From DAOSCP01 sp035379625 (GTDB lineage Bacteria; Bacteroidota; Ignavibacteria; Ignavibacteriales; DAOSCP01): a DNA stretch of 64,000 nucleotides. Every line of letters starts with the position of its first letter. Position 1 is the first letter of the stretch. The notes beneath the pieces were generated by a model. It did not search any database. It had not been told where the DNA came from and saw only the letters and a program-made list of their open reading frames with translations. The position numbers and the translations under genes are program-made. Below, piece by piece: positions 53,087 to 63,243 of the stretch. The stretch is from the NCBI GenBank assembly GCA_035379625.1, contig DAOSVM010000001.1, forward strand, positions 62,001 to 126,000. Direction: 5' to 3'.

Positions 53087-53963
53087 AATTTCTCACCAAT
53101 TCATCTATTGCTTTTTCAATATCAATTCTTTCTTTATAAAGTGCATCAAGTTTATCTGATTTTAATTTTAAGCTTAAAACTTTATTTACAACATCTAGCT
53201 TACTTAATTCTATGGGATTTATTAGCTCATCACTTACTTTTAACTTTTTAGCCAATATCTTCCCAATTTCATAACGCGTTACAAAATCTTTACCACAGAA
53301 ATTTAAAATATCGTTCTGAATATCAGCACTAAAGAGTTTTTCAATTATTCTTCCTGCCTCAATTACAGAAAGTGGTGTCCTTACTTGGTCAATATACAAA
53401 TTTACTTTTTCACCTTCATTAAGAGATATATAATTTTTATGAAAATTTGAATTGATCTCCCCAAAATAACAAAATCCCAAAAGCAAAGCCGTTCTTAATA
53501 TAACATAGTTCTTTGAAATACTGGCAATCACATTTTCAGCATCAACTTTACTCTTAGCATATTTGGTAGATGGATTTAATTTTGAGTTTTCATCAATTTC
53601 ATCCAAACTCTCATCATAAACTAAATCTGTTGAAGTAAAAAACAACCTACTTCCAGTTTTATTACATAATTCTGATAAATATTCTGCCGGTCTAACGTTG
53701 TATTCGTACAAATTTTCATAATCCATATTTTCGCACAATTCGGGCCTCGATATAGCTGCTGTATGAATTACAATATTTGGTTTAAAATCTATCAATAATT
53801 CCTTTAAATTTTTGTAATTTGTAACATCTAATTCAATAAATTTGAATTTTTTTGTTTCAACTTTATGTTTATTATAAGTGGAAATTAAATCGTAATTTTT
53901 GTGTAAATTTAATATTAGATTACTACCTAGTAATCCACTACCACCTATTAACAATATTCTCAT
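53040..53963 (-). CDS. RmlD-like NAD-dependent sugar reductase
   Basis: The protein has 307 residues. The Rossmann motif is LLIGGSGLLGSNL; the SDR Tyr-Lys pair is in STKYAKSKVDAENV, with FFTSTDLVYDE before it. It resembles dTDP-4-dehydrorhamnose reductase and related NAD(P)-dependent epimerase/reductases. The adjacent dTDP-rhamnose genes are missing, so the substrate is open. It starts 18 bp from the divergent nfo gene and overlaps the hydrolase. Confidence 0.82.
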   Translation of the reverse strand: MRILLIGGSGLLGSNLILNLHKNYDLISTYNKHKVETKKFKFIELDVTNYKNLKELLIDFKPNIVIHTAAISRPELCENMDYENLYEYNVRPAEYLSELCNKTGSRLFFTSTDLVYDESLDEIDENSKLNPSTKYAKSKVDAENVIASISKNYVILRTALLLGFCYFGEINSNFHKNYISLNEGEKVNLYIDQVRTPLSVIEAGRIIEKLFSADIQNDILNFCGKDFVTRYEIGKILAKKLKVSDELINPIELSKLDVVNKVLSLKLKSDKLDALYKERIDIEKAIDELVRNYENNKDPFGMANFIS

Positions 53964-53981
53964 AATAATCTCGGAATTAGA

Positions 53982-54830
53982 ATGGATAATTTAATTGGTG
54001 CACATTGTTTTACTGCTGGCGGTATAGAAACCGCTCTTGAAACTGCAAAAAAATTAAATATAAAGGTAATACAAATTTTTACTAAAAACAATAATCAATG
54101 GGAAGCAAAAGATCTTAATATTGAGCTCCATAATTTTTTTAATAAGCATGCTAACAAGGCCTACATTACATATACAGTTGCCCATAGTTCCTATCTTATT
54201 AACTTGGGCACACCTAAAGCAGCCCTACTTCAAAAATCTTTAACTGCTTTAAAAAATGAACTAAACCGTTGTCAATTTCTTGGAATTTCTGACCTAGTTT
54301 TACATCCCGGCTCATATAAAGATAGTGATTTTAATACCTCAATTTTGCAAATATCCCAAAGTATTGATAAAATTTATGATGAAAATCCAGATTTAACTAC
54401 AAAAATTCTTTTAGAAAATACCGCCGGACAAGGTTCATCAATTGGCCATACCTTCCATCAACTAAAGCAAATTTTTGATTTAATCCATAACAAAAATAAA
54501 ATAGGTTTTTGTTTAGATACTGCTCATATGTGGGCAGCAGGATACGATTTTGTTAATAACTATGAAAAAGTTATTGAAGAATTTGACAATTTGTTAGGAA
54601 TTAGTAACTTAAAGTTAATTCACTTAAATGATAGCAAATCCAAATTCAATTCAAGAGTCGATAGGCACGAACATATAGGGAAAGGTACAATTGGATTAAA
54701 AGGATTTGAAAATATATTAAACGATAAACGACTTAAACATATTCCTAAAGTAATTGAAACGCCTAAATCTAAAACTCAAATAGAAGATATAGAAAATTTA
54801 AAAATATTATACAGTTTAATCAAAACTTAA
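53982..54830 (+). CDS. nfo: Endonuclease IV (AP endonuclease)
   Basis: The protein has 282 residues and cuts DNA at abasic sites in base excision repair. It is a TIM barrel with three zinc ions. Ligand motifs include YTVAHSSYLINLG, LVLHPGSY, LLENTAGQGSSIG, GFCLDTAHMWAAGYD, IHLNDSKSKFNSRVDRHEHIGKG (in blocks) and VIETP. It overlaps the end of the lipoate ligase by 15 bp, tail to tail. The start is only 18 bp from the RmlD-like gene, so the promoters must overlap the neighbour. Confidence 0.96.
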   Translation: MDNLIGAHCFTAGGIETALETAKKLNIKVIQIFTKNNNQWEAKDLNIELHNFFNKHANKAYITYTVAHSSYLINLGTPKAALLQKSLTALKNELNRCQFLGISDLVLHPGSYKDSDFNTSILQISQSIDKIYDENPDLTTKILLENTAGQGSSIGHTFHQLKQIFDLIHNKNKIGFCLDTAHMWAAGYDFVNNYEKVIEEFDNLLGISNLKLIHLNDSKSKFNSRVDRHEHIGKGTIGLKGFENILNDKRLKHIPKVIETPKSKTQIEDIENLKILYSLIKT

Positions 54831-55733
54831 AAATATTTTTTCATCAAAATATGGTAAATATAAAGTGTCCAATAATTTTTCTTCTATTTTATAAAAATTT
54901 TCAATATTACTGATTGGTGAAATTTGTTTAATTCTACAATTTTCAACCAAAATTTCAACATAATAAGATTTATCATTAACAACAACAGAAGTAATTATTT
55001 TCGCTTTGGGCGTTTCGTATAAGTTCCACTCATCTTTGGAATATTTATTTTCAATATAAAATCTAATTTGTTCAAAATTTATATCATCATCCGTTAAAAG
55101 ATAACCATTAAATTCTCTTAAATATCTTTCTGTAATCTGTAGAATTAAATTTTCAACTTCAATATTTGGATTAAAATCAATTAAATTAGCTACTTTTGCC
55201 CTTACCGATTTTGAAGCATATGTTTCTACTTTTACAGGCATAGCCTTTAGTGAATTGGATAATTTTTGCAAATCAGAATTAACAAGCAAAGTTCCGTGTG
55301 TTAAAATTACGTTTTTTGTTGTAAATTGAGCATTTCCAGATACTTTGAATTCACCTACAACAATATCATTCCTATCATTAAAAGAAGCATCTATCCCATT
55401 ATCTCTAAGAACCTGGATAATTTGTTGACTATAAGTTTTGTAGTTGTTAAAATCTTTTAAGTTATAATTTGTAATAAAGGAAAAGTTAATATTCCCCATA
55501 TCGTGATAAACTGTTCCGCCGCCGGAAAGTCTACGTTTTATTGGAATTTTATTTTGGTAAATATACGGTAAATTAACTTCGGTATAAATACTTTGGTTTT
55601 TCCCTAGAACTACACAATCAGAATTTATATACAAAAATAAAATAAAATCACCATCAAAAAAATCTCTCACTAAATACTCTTCTATAGCTAAATTAACTGC
55701 AGCATCATTACTTTTGCTAATATAAACTTTCAT
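54816..55733 (-). CDS. lplA: Lipoate-protein ligase A
   Basis: The protein has 305 residues. It attaches lipoate (or lipoyl-AMP) to lysines of E2 and GcvH proteins. Motifs are RRLSGGGTVYHDMGNINFSF near 70-90, the catalytic lysine region NDIVVGEFKVSGNAQF and HGTLLVNSDL. A C-terminal accessory domain of about 90 residues is present. It could serve the pyruvate dehydrogenase whose E1 is 3 kb away. Its ATG overlaps the stop of the DUF5683-like gene (TAATG). Confidence 0.93.
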   Translation of the reverse strand: MKVYISKSNDAAVNLAIEEYLVRDFFDGDFILFLYINSDCVVLGKNQSIYTEVNLPYIYQNKIPIKRRLSGGGTVYHDMGNINFSFITNYNLKDFNNYKTYSQQIIQVLRDNGIDASFNDRNDIVVGEFKVSGNAQFTTKNVILTHGTLLVNSDLQKLSNSLKAMPVKVETYASKSVRAKVANLIDFNPNIEVENLILQITERYLREFNGYLLTDDDINFEQIRFYIENKYSKDEWNLYETPKAKIITSVVVNDKSYYVEILVENCRIKQISPISNIENFYKIEEKLLDTLYLPYFDEKIFLSFD

Positions 55734-56557
55734 TAAAAATTGTAACTCAAATTAAATTTAGTAGAATAATTAAAATACCCATAATTATCATACGGTTGAA
55801 CTTGCAATGACAATTTTATAGCATTATTTTGTATAATTCTTGAATATCCAGCTTCTATAGCACTTAATACGTGATTTATTAATATTCCAACAACAGCTTT
55901 AGTAGCATAATTATAATAATCGTTTGCTTTAGCTCTTTCAGTCATATAATATTCAGAAGTAGGCGTTTTTTTTGATTCAAATGTAAAACTATTAACGTCA
56001 CAATCATCCCAACCTGAAATAAATTGTGTATATTTGCCAATAAGTTCATAATATTGTTGTGTCCCAAATGGTGGTAATTGATGAGAATACCATTTATTCA
56101 ACTTTAGCTCGAATTGATTCATCAAGCTCCAATTCAATTTACCGTTTACTATTAAATCTCTTTCAGCAGGAATATCTTCATCCTTAATATCTGGATTTAT
56201 AAATTTAGCATTTTTCAAACTGTATCTTGCGTATTTCAAAGGATCCCAATGCTGATGGGCAAAATTATGATAAAAAGTTGTTTGATCATCTCCTTTTTTG
56301 TTGTAATGGTAATTCACATAAATTAAAGTTGCTTCCACAGCAATAAAAGCTGCGGCTTTCCAATACTCTTTATTGTATAATTGACCAGCACCCGGAACTA
56401 ACAAAGATAACCCAGCGGATGTCATAACTTGTTTTTTCTTCTCACTCCCAACTTGACTTTTTGAAAACATATAAGAATCGTAACTTAAATTACCAGTAAG
56501 ATTTTGTCCATATAAAGTTGTTAACAAAAAAATTGTGAGTATTATTTTTTTTAGCAT
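55733..56557 (-). CDS. DUF5683-like membrane protein
   Basis: The ATG at 56557 (MLKKIILTIFLLTTLYG) is chosen over a GTG two codons earlier, which sits in the GGGGTGG SD. The protein has about 274 residues: signal peptide, then AGLSLLVPGAGQLYNKEYWKAAAFIAVEATLIY, typical of the DUF5683 family with one membrane segment, and a C-terminal part ending in aromatic strands (NYSTKFNLSYNF), which suggests an outer-membrane link. Function unknown. Coupled to lplA by a stop/start overlap. Confidence 0.72.
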   Translation of the reverse strand: MLKKIILTIFLLTTLYGQNLTGNLSYDSYMFSKSQVGSEKKKQVMTSAGLSLLVPGAGQLYNKEYWKAAAFIAVEATLIYVNYHYNKKGDDQTTFYHNFAHQHWDPLKYARYSLKNAKFINPDIKDEDIPAERDLIVNGKLNWSLMNQFELKLNKWYSHQLPPFGTQQYYELIGKYTQFISGWDDCDVNSFTFESKKTPTSEYYMTERAKANDYYNYATKAVVGILINHVLSAIEAGYSRIIQNNAIKLSLQVQPYDNYGYFNYSTKFNLSYNF

Positions 56558-56569
56558 TACCACCCCAAA

Positions 56570-59500
56570 TTAAAAAGCAAAATCAAACAAAACACCAAAA
56601 TATAATTGTATTTCTTTACCGTAATTTACATAAGTTTTTGTAGTTTCGATATATTTATTATATCGATCCAATCCATAAGCAGCGTTAACAAAAACTGCGG
56701 TTGGAAACATATAATATGAATTAAACTTAAATCTTATTTCACCACCAACACCTTTTACAAACTTATTTAATGTTTCTTTTGTAGTAACACCATTCCAAGC
56801 ATAACCATAATCAAAATAAACACTACCAAATATTTTATCCAAATATAAAATATACAAACTTTGATCAATATTTTTCAAAATTGGAAATCTATAGAAAATA
56901 TTCATCGAAGCAATATTATTTCCACTTATTGAATAAAAAGGATACGATTTCAGCCCAATTAATCCACCTAAATAGAAATCATAAAAATCGGGCACTCGTT
57001 CATTTAATATTGTCCCTAATCTCAAATTTATTCCTGCTGTATGCGAATTATATAATCTTTTAGAATATAATATATTAGTTTCAATTCTGTGGAAATTATA
57101 GTTTTTATATACATATTTTAGTTCATTCTTATCATTAACTTCATACTGCGGATTTAATTTACTATTTTCAAAATCATATTTCAACATCATTCTAATATTT
57201 TCTGGTGAGATATCTCCATCAATATAATGGTTTTCTAAATTAAATTCATATTTTATTTGATAATTATTCCCTTCGTAATATGCTTCTCGTAATCCTAAAA
57301 TAGGTGTATTATCAATAGGATTTATAAAACTATGTATATTACTAAAATATTTGCTAATAGCATATCTGAACTCTAAATAATCTGCAGGAGAAAAAACATA
57401 GTGTTTTAACCTAAAATCAACTTCCCATAAATCAAAATTTATTTTCACCTTCGTTTGATAATCATACGAACCATCATCTCTTTTACTTAAATAAACATCA
57501 GTTTTTGCAGTTCTAGAAATATTATAAAACTCAACTCCTAAAATTGGCTTTAATCCAAGCGAATAGAAAATTGGTAATCTATTTTTTATTTCAAAATTTA
57601 AAATAATATCTCTATCTAAATTATAATTTGACGTTATTCCGGCAAATAATTGATATCTATCCAAAATATCAGAAGTTACAAAATAAAAACCGGGCTTTAT
57701 CCTTTCAGCAAAATTATTGGTAATTGAATAATTATCAACTCTTAAAACAGGGAAAAAGCTATAGGTTGAATATAGCCCTTTCATCGGTGAAGCTTTATAA
57801 TTAGTTTTTTTCGTATCATCAAAGTTTTTTAAATAATCTAAGTTGAAATTGACCAAATCACCTTTTGGTTTATCTTCACCTAAAGGTGGATTATCAACTT
57901 TTATGTAACTTTTTGTTGTATCAACTTTTTGTTCATCTTTTGTCAAATAAAATATTTTATATCCAGTTGATGTATATCCTGCATAAACAATATTCCCATC
58001 TTTATCAATATTTGGATAAAATGCTCCTCCAACAACATTTGATAATTGTTTTGTCTCACCATTTTTTAAATTGTATAAATAAATATTAAAAATTCCGGTT
58101 TTATCTGAAACGTATAATATTGTAGAATCATTCACTGGCACAGGATTTCTTTCATCAAACTTAGTTTTAATCAGTGGATTTATCGAATTTGTTTCAAAAT
58201 CATAAACATAAATGTCTCTTTCCTGTTCAAAAGAATAATCAAAATATATTTTTTTGTCATCTTTTGAAAATCGTGGATTGTAAACTTGTTGCCCAAACTT
58301 AAAATTAGTTAGAATACGATAATTCTTACTATCAACATCTATAATTCCTAAATTTGAACTTCCATCTTTTTGAGTTACAAAAACAATTTTCTTATTATCA
58401 TTAGAAATATTTGGATGATAAGCTCTCAACGCATTTGTTAATCTTGTTTCTTTATTAGTTTTCAAATTGTAAAGATAGATATCATTAATATTTAAAAAGT
58501 CTTTATTATTATCATCTAATTTACTGTAAACCAATATACTATCGTTATTAGTAATTGAAAGATTTGAACGTAAACCTTCTTTAATTATTTTATAGTTTTT
58601 TGTTTTTAAATCAAATTCGTATAAATCTCCCTTAAAATAATCTTTCCCTTTATTTGAAATAAAATAAATTTTATCATTCTTTTTGTTGAATATAGGATAG
58701 AAATTTCCGAAACCTTCATTAAAAATTAACTTTCCTTCAACTCTATTTTCTAAAACTTTTGAAATTCTTTTTTGATAATCATTTATTAAAAAAGTTTTCC
58801 ATTCATTATACAATTCTTGTCCTGTTTTTCCAATAGCATCATAAATAGCTTCGGAAACAGTATAATTAGAGAATTTACTTAAATTAACAGTTATTTCCTT
58901 TAATTTATTTTCACCATATTTTTGTGAAATATATCTTGTCAAAGCAAAACCAGAGTTATAAACACTCTCATTCCCTAAACTTGTTTTCCCAAACGATCCC
59001 ATTTGTGAAAACGTTAACATATTCCCATCCAACGCATAACATCTTAAAATCATATCTCTATGAGTATCCCAAAAGTCATATTCTAATTCTTTTCTTTGAT
59101 ACTGTGCAGTACCTTCTGCCAACCAATTAGGTAAACTTATGCTGGATATAGGATAGGAAACAACGCCATTTGGGAATTCGTATAAGATATCCGGCCTTTT
59201 TTTTGCGCCATAATTCATATATTGGAAATATACAACAGGCATCTTTCTGCTAAATTTCAAAGTCGATTGAACTTGCACCATATGAGTGAATTCGTGAGTA
59301 ATTACATTTCTTAACCAATTATGAGTGCCGCGCAGATCGAAATCCAATGCTGTTGCCCATATTTCTATTTTGTTATCAAAAAAATAAGTAGCACCGTTTG
59401 CATATTCATCGTAATCTTTAATAATATAATTTGTAGGCTCTGGTTCATAATCGTATAATGAAGTGATTGGTCCCCATATTTCATCGTGAATTTTTGCTAC

Positions 59501-59650
59501 AAGGTGAGCAGTAAATTCTGCCCCTTTATGGAAATGCACAAAACAATGTTTTCCCTTTATTGTATACCATTCCAATTCAGGATGAAATGAAAACTCCTGC
59601 GCATAAACTTTTACTATAAACAAAACTAAAAACAAAATATATTTCTTCAT
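56570..59650 (-). CDS. Gluzincin metallopeptidase / TolB propeller / outer-membrane barrel fusion
   Basis: The protein has 1026 residues with a signal peptide (about 1-17). The N-terminal peptidase-MA-like domain has the zinc site HEFTH (119-123) and a downstream WLAEGTAQY with E179, so it looks active. From about 310 to 610 there are TolB/PD40-type propeller repeats (NPRFSKDDKKIYFDYS, YPNIDKDGNIVYAGY). From about 640 to the end the text is amphipathic beta-strand, ending in YLGGLIGLKSYPFYS, SVYFDYGYAW and a terminal Phe, like Bac_surface_Ag/BamA-type barrels. The layout suggests a surface or periplasmic protease anchored by its own barrel. It lies 12 nt after the M6-like gene. Confidence 0.82.
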   Translation of the reverse strand: MKKYILFLVLFIVKVYAQEFSFHPELEWYTIKGKHCFVHFHKGAEFTAHLVAKIHDEIWGPITSLYDYEPEPTNYIIKDYDEYANGATYFFDNKIEIWATALDFDLRGTHNWLRNVITHEFTHMVQVQSTLKFSRKMPVVYFQYMNYGAKKRPDILYEFPNGVVSYPISSISLPNWLAEGTAQYQRKELEYDFWDTHRDMILRCYALDGNMLTFSQMGSFGKTSLGNESVYNSGFALTRYISQKYGENKLKEITVNLSKFSNYTVSEAIYDAIGKTGQELYNEWKTFLINDYQKRISKVLENRVEGKLIFNEGFGNFYPIFNKKNDKIYFISNKGKDYFKGDLYEFDLKTKNYKIIKEGLRSNLSITNNDSILVYSKLDDNNKDFLNINDIYLYNLKTNKETRLTNALRAYHPNISNDNKKIVFVTQKDGSSNLGIIDVDSKNYRILTNFKFGQQVYNPRFSKDDKKIYFDYSFEQERDIYVYDFETNSINPLIKTKFDERNPVPVNDSTILYVSDKTGIFNIYLYNLKNGETKQLSNVVGGAFYPNIDKDGNIVYAGYTSTGYKIFYLTKDEQKVDTTKSYIKVDNPPLGEDKPKGDLVNFNLDYLKNFDDTKKTNYKASPMKGLYSTYSFFPVLRVDNYSITNNFAERIKPGFYFVTSDILDRYQLFAGITSNYNLDRDIILNFEIKNRLPIFYSLGLKPILGVEFYNISRTAKTDVYLSKRDDGSYDYQTKVKINFDLWEVDFRLKHYVFSPADYLEFRYAISKYFSNIHSFINPIDNTPILGLREAYYEGNNYQIKYEFNLENHYIDGDISPENIRMMLKYDFENSKLNPQYEVNDKNELKYVYKNYNFHRIETNILYSKRLYNSHTAGINLRLGTILNERVPDFYDFYLGGLIGLKSYPFYSISGNNIASMNIFYRFPILKNIDQSLYILYLDKIFGSVYFDYGYAWNGVTTKETLNKFVKGVGGEIRFKFNSYYMFPTAVFVNAAYGLDRYNKYIETTKTYVNYGKEIQLYFGVLFDFAF

Positions 59651-59662
59651 TGGATTTTCTTT

Positions 59663-62488
59663 TTATTTAACTATTGCAATTTTAATTATATTTGTTGACT
59701 TTTTACCCGAAACATTGCTAACAGCTTCAACGCTAGCGTAATAAATACCAGATCCTAAATTATTCAATTCAACTTTTACTTCACCTTCAACATTTTCATA
59801 AGATTTTCCAAAAATTTCTTTTACTATCATTCCTGATAAATCAATAATCTTTATTTTTATATCAGAATCTTCAGATGTTAAATAACGAATGTATGTTGTA
59901 CCATCATATACTGGATTTGGCCAATTATAACAATATTTTTTAGGAAAAAACTCCTTTGTTTCAAATTTATTATTAGTAATCTTAAATATTGCTGTATTTG
60001 AAGAATTAGCTAAATCACCTTGCCATATTATTTGATAATTAGATAAATTCTCTATATTGTATTGCTTGAAAATATTATCTTTCAAGACAAACAACTTAGA
60101 ATTTTCATTTAAATAAAAATCTCTTATTGTATCACCAACCGTAATTACAATATAATCTCTTTGCAAATTTTTGGTATCTTTTATAACTATTTTATTATCA
60201 ACTGAATAAATAAAATCAGTATAACCATCATTATTAAAGTCAAAAGTTATTATTTTTTTACAAACTGGACTTACATAACTAATTAATGGAAAATTAGTTG
60301 TTACTGTTCCATTATATTTTTTAGCAAGTATTTCTTTCCCATTAAAATAAATTAGTGAAGCATTACCAGTTTTATCAAAATCACCAAAAGCAATATTGCT
60401 GTTGGGAATTTGTAAATTGGAATTTTTAAGACTCAATTGATTATTCCCAACTGTTACTATATCTTCACTATTATAAATAATCTTATCGATTTTAGTCCCT
60501 TGCACTACTTTAACGGAATTTTTGTAAACTTCATCATTTGAATTTAATGTAAAAATATCATTACCAGAAACAATAACTTGCTTAATGGGATAATTAGATA
60601 TTTTTAAATTATCAATTGAATTGCTTGTGTGATTATATTTTAATACTGAACCGTCCGCAAGTCCAGAATAAATAATTGGATTATTATTTTCATAATTTAT
60701 AGTAACAGATGATGTTACAACTTCTGTATGCGGTATTATTTTAATCAAATTCAAATTGAAATCATAAATTCTTAAATTTGGTAATACTATTATATCTTTT
60801 CCAACTGCTGGCAAAAAATTTTCAAATTTTGTTACTAGCAATTTATCGCCATTTTTATAACAATAAATTGAATCTTTATCATATACTAGAGCTAAAGAAT
60901 CATTAGCAAAATGAATTTTATAATCTTTCTTAGATGATGTTAAGCTAAATTCTTTCAATAATTTAACGGAATTTTTAAGTTGGATATTAAAACTCATAGA
61001 TGAATCTGACGCTGAAAAATTTGAAATTTCTATATATGTTGGAATATTATCTTTAGTTTTAGTTGATGGTTTTGAGTCATTATTAAAAATATTTTTGTAT
61101 AATTTGGCCTTATTACCATTAAACCATAAATCATATTCTTCGCCATCGCCGACAGATGTACCAAAAGGTGTTTCGTAAGAATAACCTATATCATAAACTC
61201 CATCTGCTTCTACAAGATAAATACCTCTATTATTTATATCGGCATTAATTTCATTGTTAGCAGATTTTTCACGAATAACTTTTTCATCAATATACCAAAT
61301 TGCAATTCCACTAGCTGGTAAAGCCCAGTCTAATTCATCGATATCGGTTATTACACCTTTTAATTTTTTCACATCATATGAATAAAAACCTTTATCATCT
61401 TTCTCAAAATTTAAATTCTGATATTGATTATTAAAATAAGTAGTAATTTTTATTTTATCCTTTTTTGCATCACGATTTCTATTTTCAATTAAAAAATACT
61501 CATCATCTGAAATTTTAACTTTCAAAATTGTAGTATCACCAAATGAATAGCAATTTCTTGTTTTTAAATTAACTTTTTTAATTTTACCATCATTTAAATT
61601 TATTTCATAAAAGCCTGGATAATTTAGCCCTAAAATTTCATACAATTTTAATTTTTCCCAAGCTGATGGCTCTGGCAAAAAAGCCCCTCCATACGTAAAA
61701 ATTGATTGACCATCCATTAAGCCAAATCTACCTATAGCTGTTGTACCAGTTTTAGTATTAAATAAATCTGGTAACCCTAAATGACTAGCAATTGATGACA
61801 CAATTAAACCATTTATTGACAAATTCAGTAAAGTAATGGCACCAAAATTGTCTATCTCTCTATTATCAGTTGAAGGACAAATTATTGTGTTAAATAATCC
61901 TTGTTTATTTTTTGGGAAATATTTGCTTCCAATTGAATTTGAAATTATTTTATTAGAAAGATAAACTGATGGTAAATCTCTTGAATAACCTAAACTACCG
62001 GGAACTTCAACATCTCTACCAACGCCAGCGTGAAAAATCAAAAAAATATCGTAATCGTTGAAATTGACATTATATTTGTTTTTTACCTTTGCCCATATTT
62101 CAGATGAAAGATCAACCATTAAAGAAAAATCATTTGATTTTACCGCAGGACTATATTCCCGCATTTTTTTATCAGCTGTAATGATATCATTCAATAAATT
62201 TACATCTATACTCAGCTGATTATTTGTTATTTTCTGATAATAATTTTTTGCAAATAACAAATGGTTGTAAAAATAATTATAATCAAAAGGCAAAGGATCA
62301 ATTATGTTTGTGCTATCTTTATATTTTTTATATATTGATCCGAATTTACCTGTTCCAGTTGTAGCTTCATCATTATCTTCCTGAAAATCAACCATTACAG
62401 CCAACATTTTAATGACTTTTTGTTGCTGAGCAAATAAATTTGCACTCAAAATTATTAAAACTGATATTATTATTTTTAAAGTTTTCAT
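59663..62488 (-). CDS. M6-like pseudopeptidase with T9SS sorting domain
   Basis: The protein has 941 residues. After a signal peptide (ending ANLFA-QQ) it has the layout of M6 (immune inhibitor A-like) secreted proteases: MLAVMVDFQED, YDIFLIFHAGVGRDVEV, SHLGLPDLFNT, AIGRFGLMDGQ and EPSAWEKLKL. The HExxH that should precede LGLPDL is replaced by SSIAS (231-235), so zinc catalysis is almost certainly lost. A propeller-like middle (about 510-840) and a C-terminal T9SS sorting domain (NWPNPVYDGTTYIRYL ... LGSGIYYASVEAV) follow. It should be a surface protein with a binding role. It is followed by the peptidase/barrel fusion. Confidence 0.85.
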   Translation of the reverse strand: MKTLKIIISVLIILSANLFAQQQKVIKMLAVMVDFQEDNDEATTGTGKFGSIYKKYKDSTNIIDPLPFDYNYFYNHLLFAKNYYQKITNNQLSIDVNLLNDIITADKKMREYSPAVKSNDFSLMVDLSSEIWAKVKNKYNVNFNDYDIFLIFHAGVGRDVEVPGSLGYSRDLPSVYLSNKIISNSIGSKYFPKNKQGLFNTIICPSTDNREIDNFGAITLLNLSINGLIVSSIASHLGLPDLFNTKTGTTAIGRFGLMDGQSIFTYGGAFLPEPSAWEKLKLYEILGLNYPGFYEINLNDGKIKKVNLKTRNCYSFGDTTILKVKISDDEYFLIENRNRDAKKDKIKITTYFNNQYQNLNFEKDDKGFYSYDVKKLKGVITDIDELDWALPASGIAIWYIDEKVIREKSANNEINADINNRGIYLVEADGVYDIGYSYETPFGTSVGDGEEYDLWFNGNKAKLYKNIFNNDSKPSTKTKDNIPTYIEISNFSASDSSMSFNIQLKNSVKLLKEFSLTSSKKDYKIHFANDSLALVYDKDSIYCYKNGDKLLVTKFENFLPAVGKDIIVLPNLRIYDFNLNLIKIIPHTEVVTSSVTINYENNNPIIYSGLADGSVLKYNHTSNSIDNLKISNYPIKQVIVSGNDIFTLNSNDEVYKNSVKVVQGTKIDKIIYNSEDIVTVGNNQLSLKNSNLQIPNSNIAFGDFDKTGNASLIYFNGKEILAKKYNGTVTTNFPLISYVSPVCKKIITFDFNNDGYTDFIYSVDNKIVIKDTKNLQRDYIVITVGDTIRDFYLNENSKLFVLKDNIFKQYNIENLSNYQIIWQGDLANSSNTAIFKITNNKFETKEFFPKKYCYNWPNPVYDGTTYIRYLTSEDSDIKIKIIDLSGMIVKEIFGKSYENVEGEVKVELNNLGSGIYYASVEAVSNVSGKKSTNIIKIAIVK

Positions 62489-62494
62489 ATTATA

Positions 62495-63220
62495 CTAAAA
62501 AAGTTCGTCAAATTTATAATTTAAACCAAGACCAACAAAACCAACCCCGTGGCCAAATTCACCACCGATAATTTTATAATTCATATCTAAGTATATTGAA
62601 AGCGGAAGGTCTAATAAATCATTTAAATTATAAAAGAAAACTATACCAGGATTAAAAAATGTCGTATTTATATTTTTACTTTTCTTAATATTAGAAGTTA
62701 CAAAACCTGTTCTAATAGATTGATAATCATTTTTTACCCTTACCATTCCAATTCCTAAATATGGTCTAATCACTTCATTCAAATTCTTAGAAATAGAATA
62801 ACCTATTTCAATTCCATAATATGATGAAGAATAATTGTAAGTTGAATCTAAATATACTTTTTTACCACCATTTCCATCATCGGAATATTTATGTTCGGTA
62901 TTTTTTCTACCTGTATGCATTCCATAAAAAACACCTAAATACAAGTCCCACGTATCTTCAATATAATTCCCACCAAACTTAAAATTAAAACCATACATAA
63001 AAGCATTGTTCGCACCAATAACATAACCAGCAGATAAAGTTGTTTTGTTTTTTAATCCATCATAATTAGGCACAAAAAAAGAAGAATCTTCGACAACTTG
63101 GGATGTATCTTGAGTTAAGACTTCATCATTATTATCTGTTGTATCTACAATATTATTTGTTTCTTGTGAAAAAAGAAAATTTGTAATTACAAAAACTGCG
63201 ATAAAAAGTTTCTTTATCAT
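62495..63220 (-). CDS. Outer-membrane beta-barrel protein
   Basis: The protein has 241 residues: signal peptide (about 1-18, ending FLFSQE), an acidic Asp/Thr-rich linker, then about 190 residues of alternating amphipathic strands with many Tyr and Gly (TLSAGYVIGANNAFMYGFNFKFGG, YYGIEIGYSISKN). The end (GVGFVGLGLNYKFDELF) carries the terminal Phe used by the BAM machine. It resembles OmpW/OMP_b-brl type small barrels, but no family is certain. It lies 6 nt before the M6-like gene and may be part of the same envelope operon. Confidence 0.75.
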   Translation of the reverse strand: MIKKLFIAVFVITNFLFSQETNNIVDTTDNNDEVLTQDTSQVVEDSSFFVPNYDGLKNKTTLSAGYVIGANNAFMYGFNFKFGGNYIEDTWDLYLGVFYGMHTGRKNTEHKYSDDGNGGKKVYLDSTYNYSSSYYGIEIGYSISKNLNEVIRPYLGIGMVRVKNDYQSIRTGFVTSNIKKSKNINTTFFNPGIVFFYNLNDLLDLPLSIYLDMNYKIIGGEFGHGVGFVGLGLNYKFDELF

Positions 63221-63243
63221 AATTTTACTCTCATCTTTAATTA

